Positions 7,205 to 15,124 of a stretch of DNA of 37,975 bases are shown piece after piece. A model generated the notes under the pieces. That model made no database searches. It saw only the letters and a list, made by a program, of their open reading frames with translations, and was not told the origin of the DNA. The stretch is from contig NZ_JAERUC010000006.1 in assembly GCF_016745505.1 (NCBI RefSeq), forward strand, positions 1-37,975, in the 5' to 3' direction. Origin of the DNA: Streptomyces silvae (lineage in GTDB: Bacteria; Actinomycetota; Actinomycetes; Streptomycetales; Streptomycetaceae). The position numbers and the translations under genes were made by a program. Numbering within the stretch: the stretch's first letter is position 1; every line of letters begins with the position of its first letter.

Positions 7205-9255
7205 ATGGACAATCGAATGAAGAGACGCTTTGGGATCATAGGCACCGCTGTCGTGTGCGCCCTGCTCGGTCTGCAGGCGGGCACCGGCAGCGCGAGCGCC
7301 GTCGTGGGTGGGGAAGCGGCGGCTGTGGCGGCCGGCGCGGAGACCTCCGGTGGACCGGCAGGGTTTCCGTACGTCGGTTCCGTCGCGGCCAGCCCGATGA
7401 CGGTACGCGGGCGGCCACCGTGCGGGCAGCCGGCAAGGGCCCCCGCCACGACTACAACGGCGACGGCCGCAGCGACATGGTCGCCTGGTACGATTACGAC
7501 GACGGCCACGACGGCATGCGCGCCTTCCTGGCCGGCGCGGACGGCAGCTTCCCCGCGCCCAACAGGGCCTGGGAGTCGGCCGCCGGCAACTTCTGGGCCG
7601 AGCACATGAAGCGTGTCACCGGTGACTTCAACGGGGACGGGATCGGTGACGTCGCCGCCTTCTACGGCTACGACGACGGACGGGTCTCGCTCCTCACCTG
7701 GCTCGGCACAGGCACCGGCACCTTCGCCGCCCACGTCGCCTCCTGGGCCGTGGCCCCCGGCAACTGGACCTTCGACGCGATCACCGCCGAGGCCGGTGAC
7801 TTCAACGGTGACGGCCGCGACGACATCGCCGCCTGGTACGACTACCGCAACGGTGACGACAAGCTCTTCACGTTCCTGGCCGATGCCAAGGGCGGTTTCG
7901 GCACCCCCTTCTCGTCCTTCGCGCGCACCGACGCCGACGGTTGGGAGGTCGACCGCATGAAGTTCGCCACCGGTGACTACAACGGGGACGGCCGCGACGA
8001 CATCGGGGTCCTCGACAGCTACACCGCCGGCACCGTGCGGCTGATGACCTTCATCGCCGAGCCCGGCGGCGGGTTCGGTGAGCCCGTACGCGGATGGGAG
8101 TCCACCGGCTGGCAGTTCGGCAGGGTCAGCGTGCACTCCGGTGACTTCGACGGCAACGGCCGCGACGAGTTCGCCGCCTGGTACGACTACGCCGACGGTC
8201 ACGACGCCCTCATCGGTTTCGAGCTCGACGCCAACGGCGCGTTCGGCAACCGCCGCGAACTCCTGAACGCCGTACCGGGATGGTACGAGCGGTCCCAGAT
8301 GCGCATCGTCACCGGTGACTACAACGGTGACGGGCGCGACGACCTCGCCGCCTTCTACGGATACAGCGACACACGGGCGAAGGCCATCACCTTCGTCGCC
8401 AAGGCCGACGGCACCCTCGGCGACGCCCTGCACAGCTGGTCGGAACCGAAGGGCTGGACCCTCGACCGGGTCCACATGGCCGAGCGCTACAGCAGCCCGC
8501 CGCCCCTGCCCGTCTGCCCGGTGGTCTACGGACACGGCGGCTACCCGACCGGGGCGAACGCCTGGGAGCGGGACAAGATTCGTCAGCCGAACCACCCGAA
8601 GGGACTCGCGCAGCACAAGAGCTGGGGAGCGGGCGGTGTGGAGGCCGACCTCCAGCTCACCAAGGACGGCACCAAGGGCGTGATGTGGCACAACAGCACC
8701 ACCAGGGGTCTCACGGGCCCCAAGGCCGATGTCACGGACATCTGGTGGGCCACCGGCGCCGACCAGCTCAAGGGCCGAACGATCGATGACGGTCCGTACG
8801 CCGGTGAGACCGTGTACACCTTCCGAGAATGGCTCGAAAGCGCCAAGAAGCAGAACATGGCGGCGTTCGTGGAGCTCAAGGGCGAGGCCGGACAGTCCCT
8901 GCTCAACACCAACGCGACGATCCGAGAGACCGCCTGGAAGGAGGTCATCGATCCGATCGCCGAGCGCGCCTCCACGCAGAAGATCAGGATCTACACGGGC
9001 GCCAAGAACACCGAGCTGAAGGCCGAACTCATCAAGCGCATCGAGGCGGCCGGTCTCGGCGCCACGCTCAAGAACTACCCCCGCTGGGTCGACTCGGCGG
9101 CGGTCGGCTGGGAGGAGCCCGCCCCGCCGGCCTCCGAACAGTACGCCACATGGCAGGAGAAGCTGGACCAGTTCGGCACCCCCGTCTCCTCGCAGGCGAT
9201 GGTCACCACCTGGCCCAAGGAACTGAAGTCCTGGCTGAGCGGAAAGTGCCTCTGA
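7205..9255 (+). CDS. Secreted FG-GAP (VCBS) repeat protein with GDPD-like C-terminal domain; apparent frameshift
   Basis: A good Sec signal peptide (MKRRFGIIGTAVVCALLG, cleavage near GSASA) is encoded from 7205 or the ATG at 7217, which has GGGGG upstream. The body is read in another frame. It has six FG-GAP-like repeats of about 57 residues, each opening with a calcium-type D-x-N-G-D/N-G-x-x-D motif (7447 to about 8480). A glycerophosphodiester phosphodiesterase-like domain follows (GHGGYP, EADLQLTKDG, MWHNSTTRGLTG) to the stop. The two frames join cleanly if one C is added to the CCC at 7393-7395 (ASP-DDGTRAATV). So this copy has lost one base, or the read has an error. As written, the exported full-length protein is not made. 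GDPD His-Arg is changed to His-Gly, so activity is uncertain. Confidence 0.8.
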
Positions 9256-9281
9256 CGCTCGTACGCCACCCGGCGTGAGCG

Positions 9282-9319
9282 GGCGCGGGGGACACGGCAG
9301 CGCCGCCGTCCCCCGCGCC
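9282..9319. terminator. Bidirectional hairpin terminator
   Basis: Perfect 11-bp GC-rich stem, arms 9282-9292 and 9309-9319, with a 16-nt loop. It lies 26 bp after the stop of the FG-GAP/GDPD gene and 70 bp from the stop of the converging lipoprotein gene, so it can serve both. Confidence 0.65.
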
Positions 9320-9388
9320 ACCGGGCGGGGTGCGCGCGGCAACTCCGGTGCCGTTCCGCGCACGCGCCATCGGACGAGGTACGGGCGG

Positions 9389-10300
9389 CTACTCCGCCGC
9401 TGTCATCCACAGCTCGAGGTCGGAGATGATCAGGCGCCCCGGCCGCTGGGAGGCGCTGTCAGGGACGACGGCCCGCACGAACGGCTGGTCGCCCTTCTCC
9501 ACGGTCACCTTCGTGCCGTCGAACTTCGGCGACTTCGCCCCGACGACGTCGAGCAGTTCGCCCTCCAGACTCTTGGCGGCGGCCTCGTCCTTGGCCACGA
9601 AGCAGAGGATCTCGGTGTTCTTGGCCGCGGAGCTCGCCCGCTGGCCCAGAGCCGCCAGACGCACCGGCTCGGAGGAGGCGGTGGACGGGTTGAAGTCCGC
9701 GCGGTACACGTCTCCCAGACACTCGGCCGCCCGCCGGAACTCCTTGTCGTCGGCCAGGGAGGAGCCGTCCTCCGGGTCGACCGCGGCCATGGGGTCGGAG
9801 TCCCGCGTCGAGTAGGAGATCTCGTCGTCCGAGACGTGGAGCGACGCCCCCGTGCCACCGGAGTGCGCCCAGACCTCCCGGCCGTCCTTCTCGCTCTGCG
9901 TATAGCCGTCGGACTTCAGCGACTTGGTGACCGCCGCCGCGTCGAACGAACCCGTCCAGTGCCCCGCCTCGGCGGTGTCGACCGCGGTGTCGATCTGGGC
10001 CACCTCGAACTGCTGCCCGAGAAGACCCGGCTCGTGCGGACTCAGCAGAGGACTGGCCGGCGCCGAGACCCAGGCGAACCGCTCCGCGTCTCCCTTGCTC
10101 AACTCCCGTACACGGGCGGCGTCGACAAAGGTGACCTGCTTCGTACCGCTGTCGCCGGCGAGCGCGCCGAGCGCCGTGAGCAGCTTGGAGCCGTCGTCAC
10201 CGTCGGAGGGACCGGAGGACGAGCAGCCGGTGACCGCGGCGAGCAGGACCGTGACGAGAGCGGTGGCGCCGACGGCGGGCCCGCGTGCTGTTATGCGCAT
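9389..10300 (-). CDS. Putative lipoprotein of unknown function
   Basis: 303 residues with a lipoprotein signal: basic N-terminus, hydrophobic core ALVTVLLAAVTG and lipobox VTGC (Cys26), followed by a Ser/Gly/Asp-rich tether. The mature part is soluble and hydrophilic, with two later Cys (AECLGDVY, ILCFVAKD) that could pair in the oxidising exterior. I recognise no catalytic or sugar-binding motif. ATG start; TATACG at 10311-10316 could be the -10 box of a short-leader transcript. Divergent from the hypothetical gene at 10463. Confidence 0.8.
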   Translation of the reverse strand: MRITARGPAVGATALVTVLLAAVTGCSSSGPSDGDDGSKLLTALGALAGDSGTKQVTFVDAARVRELSKGDAERFAWVSAPASPLLSPHEPGLLGQQFEVAQIDTAVDTAEAGHWTGSFDAAAVTKSLKSDGYTQSEKDGREVWAHSGGTGASLHVSDDEISYSTRDSDPMAAVDPEDGSSLADDKEFRRAAECLGDVYRADFNPSTASSEPVRLAALGQRASSAAKNTEILCFVAKDEAAAKSLEGELLDVVGAKSPKFDGTKVTVEKGDQPFVRAVVPDSASQRPGRLIISDLELWMTAAE

Positions 10301-10462
10301 GATCAGGCAGCGTATACCGGTGCCCGGCGAGGGTACACGGGGGACGAAAAGGGCCTGCGGCCGATGGGTGAGCGGGCCGGGAGCCCGTCCCCACGGCGCG
10401 GAATCCCGCAGAACGCACGGTCACACCGACCGAGCCGTGACGACGCGCGAAGGAGTCCGACC

Positions 10463-11101
10463 ATGGCCCTGGTGCCGCTCGACCTACCCGACCCGACGAC
10501 GTGGCGAGGGCGCTGGGCGGCCCTCGCCGCCGTGCAGGCGGCGTCAGGGCACGGTGAGCGATGCCGGGCGCTCTGGCCCTTGTGGCACTACGACGACGGC
10601 CACGGCAGCTGGGCCGACCTGCACCATCTCGACGAGGGCCGGGCGGTGCTGCTCGGACAGGACCGCAACGACTCGGAGACCTTCTACGCCGAGGCGTCCG
10701 ACTTCTTCGAGGAGAAGGAGACCGACCTGCTGGACGGCGCGCCCGAGTGGTGGGGGCCGCCCGTCCGCCGGGTTCGCGACGCGGAACTCTTCCTCGGCTT
10801 CGTGTACGGCTACGACGGCAGCACCTGGCACCGCGCCGACTACGAACTCGACGACGGGTTCACGAGCGTGGGGCTGCCCGTGCTCACCACGGCCCTGACC
10901 CGGGGGAAGATCCTCGCCACCGTCGAGCGCATGCCGGACGCCGACGGAGGCCGACCCCCGTTCGAGGCGATCGACGCACTGATCGCCGCCGACGGCGAGG
11001 TCGACGCCGCCATGGTGGCCGCCGTCGCCCCCGCCACCGGCTGGGACGCGGACGCCGGCGCCGCGGCGGCCCGCGCGTTCCTCGCGGACGACGCGGCATA
11101 G
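10463..11101 (+). CDS. Hypothetical protein, acidic and tryptophan-rich
   Basis: 212 residues, cytoplasmic, acidic, with many Trp/Tyr (WPLWHYDDGHGSWADLHHL; EWWGPPVRRVRDAELFLGFVYGYDG). This composition is seen in several uncharacterised streptomycete families. AAGGAG lies 7 nt before the ATG, which fixes the start inside a longer open frame. The C-terminal third is alanine-rich and probably helical. No domain recognised. Confidence 0.75.
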   Translation: MALVPLDLPDPTTWRGRWAALAAVQAASGHGERCRALWPLWHYDDGHGSWADLHHLDEGRAVLLGQDRNDSETFYAEASDFFEEKETDLLDGAPEWWGPPVRRVRDAELFLGFVYGYDGSTWHRADYELDDGFTSVGLPVLTTALTRGKILATVERMPDADGGRPPFEAIDALIAADGEVDAAMVAAVAPATGWDADAGAAAARAFLADDAA

Positions 11102-11130
11102 AGCCGACCCCGCAGGCGGTAGGACCGCAG

Positions 11131-11158
11131 GCCGCTCATACCGGACGGCATGAGCGGC
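11131..11158. terminator. Hairpin between convergent genes
   Basis: Perfect 9-bp inverted repeat GCCGCTCAT/ATGAGCGGC with a 10-nt loop, 30 bp after the stop of the plus-strand gene. Candidate shared terminator with the converging helix-hairpin-helix gene. The rest of the 172-bp gap is GCAGGC-rich simple sequence. Confidence 0.5.
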
Positions 11159-11273
11159 TCCCGGCAGACAGGTAGCAGGCCGGCAGGCAGCAAAGCCAGC
11201 AGGCCCGCTCGTCGGACGGCAGCAGCCTCCAGCAGGCACCGGGACCGCCCCGCCCGACGCCACAGGCCGCCCG

Positions 11274-12590
11274 TCACACCGTAGGAGAGCGGCGAAGCAG
11301 AGCCACCGGCCGCCGCCCGCCTCCGGGCGGACTGCCCGCCCCGCTGCCGGCCGCTCCCTCGTGCGCGCCGCCGGTGATCTCCGTGAGCACCCGGTAGTAC
11401 TCCGCCGGGCGCGCCTCGAAACCCACCCAGGCGTCCAGTCCCTCCGCGTCGCCGTCCGCCCCGCGCAGCAGGTCCACCGACACCTGCCCGAACCGCTGCT
11501 CCAGCCCGCCGTGTTCGGCCCAGTCCAGCAGGACGCGCAGCTCGGCGACCGCGGCCCGGGCGCGCCTGCGTCGCTCCGGCCCGGCGCCCAGCATCCTCCG
11601 GTACCCGGAAGCGGCCACGGCGTCGTGCAGCAGAGGCTCCAGCCGCGCGCTCAGCGCCTGTCCCGCCTCCGCCGCCCTCCGTGCCTCCGGCCCCGCCTCC
11701 ACCAGTACGTGTACGGCGGAGACAAGAGCCGTGGTCCCGGCGCGGGGCCGCTCCGCGTCGAGCCGTACCGTCACGGCACCGTCCGCGCCGCCGGCCAGCC
11801 CCTGCGCTGCGGCGACGGCCTTCTCCGCCGACTCCCTTCCCACACCGGGCAGTTGAGCGAGCTTCCACGCCCCGGAGTCGAGAACCTCCTGTACGGTCCT
11901 GACCCCAGCCTTCTCCAGCGCCTTCTCCAGCTCCCTGGACCGCAGGCGCCCGCCGAGCCGCCGACGCAGCCGTGCGACCGGCACACCGCGCAGCACCTCC
12001 TCCACCCGCTCCCGCCGCAGCGGGGCCCACGCCTCCTGTACCGCCTCCACCGCCCGCGCGTGGTCCTGGGCCGCCAGCGCGGCGGCCCGGCTCAGCCGTG
12101 TCGCCCGCCGTACGGTGTCGGGCCGTACACCGCCCACCCGGGCCAGGGCGCGCAGGTTCCCCCCGAGGAGGCCGGCGGCCGTCAGCAGGATCCCGGTCAT
12201 CGCCAGTGTGTCGGAGAGCTCGGTCCGCTCGTCGGCGGTCCCGTCGTCCCCGTAACCGTCCCCGTCCAGGGAGTAGAGCGCACCCTTGTCCGCGCCTTCC
12301 GCGATCACGTAGCCGGTCTCCCAGCCGCGGCCCGAGCCGGTCCCGTCGTGGGGGGCCTTGAGGAGCGGGTCACGGGCGGGGTCGCACCGGTAGGCAGCCT
12401 CGTGTTCGCGGTGCTCGAAGGGGTCCGTCCACCGGACCGTGCAGCGGCCGTCCGGCGCCTCGTCGAGCACCACCAGTTCGACCTGCCGGAGCTCGGGGAA
12501 GTCCGGCACGGTCAGATGCACGCCGATGGAGCAGCCGATCAGGATCATTCCGATCGTCAGCACCCAGCGAAAAAACGGCACATGTCTCAT
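11274..12590 (-). CDS. Two-pass membrane protein with cytoplasmic helix-hairpin-helix motif, function unknown
   Basis: 438 residues. A membrane segment lies near the N-terminus (about 6-26, WVLTIGMILIGCSIGV). An outer loop (27-127) holds a Cys pair (Cys50 and Cys69), then comes a second membrane segment (128-147, TLAMTGILLTAAGLLGG). The long basic, Ala/Arg-rich cytoplasmic part carries a helix-hairpin-helix motif (LAQLPGVGRESAEKAV, 244-261) of the kind that binds DNA or tethers nucleic-acid enzymes. The ATG at 12590 (MRHVPFF) has AAGGGGGGG upstream; a longer open frame has no such site. The role cannot be assigned. It follows the GH43 gene on the same strand but is separated by a terminator, so it is probably its own unit. 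Confidence 0.78.
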   Translation of the reverse strand: MRHVPFFRWVLTIGMILIGCSIGVHLTVPDFPELRQVELVVLDEAPDGRCTVRWTDPFEHREHEAAYRCDPARDPLLKAPHDGTGSGRGWETGYVIAEGADKGALYSLDGDGYGDDGTADERTELSDTLAMTGILLTAAGLLGGNLRALARVGGVRPDTVRRATRLSRAAALAAQDHARAVEAVQEAWAPLRRERVEEVLRGVPVARLRRRLGGRLRSRELEKALEKAGVRTVQEVLDSGAWKLAQLPGVGRESAEKAVAAAQGLAGGADGAVTVRLDAERPRAGTTALVSAVHVLVEAGPEARRAAEAGQALSARLEPLLHDAVAASGYRRMLGAGPERRRRARAAVAELRVLLDWAEHGGLEQRFGQVSVDLLRGADGDAEGLDAWVGFEARPAEYYRVLTEITGGAHEGAAGSGAGSPPGGGRRPVALLRRSPTV

Positions 12591-12712
12591 CCGGCCCCCC
12601 CTTGCGACCCGGCCGCAATACGTCCGGTACGCCCAGGCTGCCCGGTCCACCGGCAGGCGCTCAAGGACAGGAACCGGCAGTGGGGCACTGCCGCGTCTTC
12701 CGGGTCCCGGCA

Positions 12713-12748
12713 GTCCGGCCGGGCCCCCGGAAGGAGGCCCGGCCGGAC
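12713..12748 (-). terminator. Hairpin terminator of the GH43/AbfB gene
   Basis: Perfect 13-bp stem, arms 12713-12725 and 12736-12748, with a 10-nt loop, starting 13 bp beyond the stop codon of the gene at 12761. Strong Rho-independent-type hairpin without a U-tract. Confidence 0.7.
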
Positions 12749-12760
12749 CGCGTCACCGTC

Positions 12761-14767
12761 TCACCACTCCCTGAAGGTGGCCCCGGGCCGCTCCCCGGGG
12801 GCGACGCGCTCGGCGTACAGCAGTGCGTCCCGGTGGCGCAGGTAGCGGCCGGGGGAGCTGATGGATTCGAACGAGGTCAGGGACCGGTCCGAGAGTCCGG
12901 GCACACGCCGCCAGGTCGCGTCCGCGAGGAATCCCGCGTCGTCGGTGCGCGCCTCGCTCCACACCTCTCCGTCCCGCTGCCGCAGGAAGTGGCCGGGGAA
13001 GTTGACCGACTCCAGTGACACGGCCGACGGGTCCGCCAGTCCGGGGACGACCTTCCACTGCATGTCGGCGTACGGCGTGACGTCGGGATCGACCCGGCCG
13101 CGGCTCCAGGCGTGCCGGATGAACCGGTTCGGGGCGTCGGCCGCCTCGAAGCTGAACACGTCGGAGCGGATCGCGACGTCGTCGAAGCTCGCCAGCGGCT
13201 TGCGCTCCGCCGCCGAGCCGGGCTTCGACGACGGCCGGGTGGCGTGCACACCGTTGGAGCCGGAGGCGTACGTCGAGTCCGTCGTGCTGATCCTGGGCTT
13301 CGCCAGGTCGTCGACGTACACCTTGAGGGACGACCCGATCGCCTCGATCCTCACCCGGTGGGTGCTGCCCGAAGCGTTCGCGAGCCGTGCTGTCGCGAGG
13401 GGTGTCCGTTCACCGCCGGCCGCCTTGCCGAGGACGAGGCCCTTCGCGGTGAGGGCGGCGTAGTACCCGTGGAAGCCCTCCTCGCCGGCCTCCGGCGGGG
13501 TGGCACGGAAGGCGAGGCCCGCTTCTCCGCGTCCGTCCCGCAGGGTCACGTCCGCCTCGTACACCAGGTCCGAGAAGTCGGTGTCCTGGAGAGCCAGGCC
13601 GCCGGAGGCCGAGGTGACGGAGGTGGCCGAAGCGGCCGAGGTGACGGAGGTGGCCGAGGCCGCCGGAGTGACCGAGTAGGTGCCGTGGGCGGCGGTCCAG
13701 TCGCCGCCACCGTACGTGCGCCACCCGACGGCGTTGCCGTCCTCGAAGTTGTCCTGGACCTTCATGGTGACGGGCCGGATCGTGCCGTCCTCGTTGAAGT
13801 ACATCCGGTCGTAGGCCAGCGCCCGGTGGTTGCCGTCGGTCTCACTCAGCGGGCGCCGGTGGTAGACGATGTACCAGACGTCCGTGCCCGGCACGTTGAC
13901 CACCGAGTTGTGCCCGGAACCCCGGGCGACGGCCGGGTCCTGGGCCAGCACCCTGTCGATCTTCTCGAACGGGCCGGTGGGGGAGTCCGACATCGCGTAC
14001 GACACCGAGTAGTCCGGGCCGGTCCAGCCGCCTTCGGACCACATCATGTAGTAGGTGCCGCCACGCTTGAACATGAAGGAGCCCTCGGTGTAGTTCTCCG
14101 GGGTGATCTCCTTGTGGACCGTACCGTCGGGGAAGGTCCCGAGGCTGGTCATGTCCGGGTTCAGCTTGACGACGTTCGCATGGCCCCACCCGCCGTAGTA
14201 CATGTACGCCTGGCCGTCGTCGTCGATGAAGACGTCCTGGTCGATCGGCTGGGCGCCGTTGTGGAACCGGTCGATGAGCGGAGCGCCGATGGCGTCCTTG
14301 TACGGGCCCTCCGGGCGGTCGGAGACGGCGACGCCGATGCCGCCCACCTCGGAGTCGCTCTGGATGTCGTTGGCGGCGAAGTAGAGGTAGTACTTGCCGT
14401 CCCGGTACACCGGCGCGGGCGCCCAGAGCGCGTACTTCGCCCACGGGACGTCGGCGATGTCCAGCACCTTGGGGTGCTTGGTCCAGTGCACCATGTCCGT
14501 CGAGGAGAACGCGTCCATGAAGGTCTGTTCGCCGTAACTGCGGGACGTGGTCGGGTAGATCCAGAAGCGGTCGCCGTAGACCGCCACATCCGGATCGGCG
14601 TACCACCCCTCGACCAGGGGATTCCCCGCCTCGGACGTGCTGTGGACCGGCGGGGCGGCCGTCCGGACGGGACCCTGCTGCCCGGCTCCCGCGGGGGAGG
14701 GCGCGAAGCCGAGCAGCAGGGCGGCGGAGGCCAGGGCGACCGAGAGCTTGCGGATGATGCGCACCAT
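12761..14767 (-). CDS. Secreted GH43 glycosidase with AbfB (CBM42-type) arabinose-binding domain
   Basis: Exported enzyme that probably removes alpha-L-arabinofuranose from arabinan/arabinoxylan (or xylose from xylan). 668 residues: signal peptide (1-29); five-bladed GH43 domain with the expected acidic triad, Asp58 in YADPDV, Asp176 in QPIDQDVF, Glu228 in YTEGSF; a beta-sandwich region (about 345-525); a C-terminal AbfB trefoil (about 530-665) with repeated FESI/LESVNFPGHFLR-like units that binds arabinofuranose. A short Ala-Ser-Val-Thr linker contains an in-frame tandem repeat. The ATG at 14767 is preferred; upstream in-frame TTG codons at 14773 and 14797 exist, and the second lies inside the operator. 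Alone in its transcription unit. Exact linkage specificity is not readable. Confidence 0.88.
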   Translation of the reverse strand: MVRIIRKLSVALASAALLLGFAPSPAGAGQQGPVRTAAPPVHSTSEAGNPLVEGWYADPDVAVYGDRFWIYPTTSRSYGEQTFMDAFSSTDMVHWTKHPKVLDIADVPWAKYALWAPAPVYRDGKYYLYFAANDIQSDSEVGGIGVAVSDRPEGPYKDAIGAPLIDRFHNGAQPIDQDVFIDDDGQAYMYYGGWGHANVVKLNPDMTSLGTFPDGTVHKEITPENYTEGSFMFKRGGTYYMMWSEGGWTGPDYSVSYAMSDSPTGPFEKIDRVLAQDPAVARGSGHNSVVNVPGTDVWYIVYHRRPLSETDGNHRALAYDRMYFNEDGTIRPVTMKVQDNFEDGNAVGWRTYGGGDWTAAHGTYSVTPAASATSVTSAASATSVTSASGGLALQDTDFSDLVYEADVTLRDGRGEAGLAFRATPPEAGEEGFHGYYAALTAKGLVLGKAAGGERTPLATARLANASGSTHRVRIEAIGSSLKVYVDDLAKPRISTTDSTYASGSNGVHATRPSSKPGSAAERKPLASFDDVAIRSDVFSFEAADAPNRFIRHAWSRGRVDPDVTPYADMQWKVVPGLADPSAVSLESVNFPGHFLRQRDGEVWSEARTDDAGFLADATWRRVPGLSDRSLTSFESISSPGRYLRHRDALLYAERVAPGERPGATFREW
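13617..13666. repeat. In-frame tandem repeat in the GH43 linker
   Basis: A unit encoding Ala-Thr-Ser-Val-Thr-Ser-Ala is nearly duplicated in the linker between the catalytic and beta-sandwich domains. Typical of flexible, slippage-prone linkers of secreted enzymes. Confidence 0.5.
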
Positions 14768-14791
14768 GGGCAAGGAGGCCTTTCTCCTGAG

Positions 14792-14805
14792 CGACAACGT
14801 TGTCG
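14792..14805. promoter_or_regulatory. LacI-type operator CGACAACGTTGTCG upstream of the GH43/AbfB gene
   Basis: Perfect 14-bp palindrome with the central CG typical of LacI-family operators, 24 bp before the ATG of the GH43/AbfB gene. It differs clearly from the TCGAAGCGCTTCGA boxes elsewhere in the window, so a different LacI-family regulator probably reads it. No gene for one is visible close by. Confidence 0.7.
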
Positions 14806-14863
14806 GGCAAGGTGGGATGCGGGCGCTCGGTCACTGCGTGCACCACCCTCGCCGTGTTCACCG

Positions 14864-14887
14864 CGTTGTGTTACTCGTTGTGTTACT
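14864..14887. repeat. Tandem 12-bp repeat CGTTGTGTTACT x2
   Basis: Two exact head-to-tail copies (14864-14875, 14876-14887) followed by a partial ACGTTGG. They lie in the 357-bp gap between the GH43/AbfB ATG and the CYP157 ATG, about 60 bp upstream of the LacI-type operator. They may be activator half-sites or contain the GH43 promoter (minus strand GTAACACAACG, repeated). Function inferred only from position. Confidence 0.5.
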
Positions 14888-15010
14888 ACGTTGGAAATTC
14901 GGCGGCGTGCAGCATCAGAGCACGAGCGAGGGGGCCTGTCCACACTGCTTCCGCGCCATTTCGGCCCCCGCCGCAGCCGGGCACGCGACTCCGCCCGCCG
15001 GCGGCCCGGA

Positions 15011-15065
15011 CGTGAAGGCGGGCAGCCGGAACGCTGCCCAAAGCTTCACGCAACCTCCCTATAGT
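15011..15065 (+). promoter_or_regulatory. Nested inverted repeat followed by -10 box TATAGT, CYP157 promoter region
   Basis: Outer arms CGTGAAG (15011-15017) and CTTCACG (15044-15050) enclose inner arms GGGCAG (15020-15025) and CTGCCC (15034-15039). TATAGT follows at 15060-15065, 60 bp before the CYP157 ATG. The symmetric element covers where a -35 box would be, so it is probably a regulator site rather than a transcript hairpin. Confidence 0.5.
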
Positions 15066-15124
15066 GGGGGCGCGTTGATCGTATGGCCGCAACGCGCGAA
15101 AGCCGTCTCCCAGGAGCCCGTACG

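Noticed and set aside
7391..7400. Programmed -1 ribosomal frameshift signal
   Set aside because: The required step is -1, but no X-XXY-YYZ heptamer and no well-placed downstream pseudoknot is visible; a one-base loss in the C-run explains it more simply.
7447..8480. Regularly spaced similar DNA units that could suggest a repeat array or CRISPR
   Set aside because: Units are about 170 bp, coding, in frame and diverged; they are FG-GAP protein repeats, not short identical repeats with spacers.
6685..9363. 892-codon open frame antisense to the FG-GAP/GDPD gene, with regular internal repeats
   Set aside because: The repeats mirror the FG-GAP repeats of the sense gene; no start signal or domain of its own.
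13112..15064. 650-codon open frame antisense to the GH43/AbfB gene
   Set aside because: Same GC-bias shadow; the composition is low-complexity (Val/Arg/Gly/Asp) and the sense gene is complete with signal peptide and triad.
15083..15124. Upstream ATG extension of the CYP157 gene
   Set aside because: The ATG at 15125 has AGGAG at a reasonable distance, and the extra 14 residues do not resemble a P450 N-terminus.
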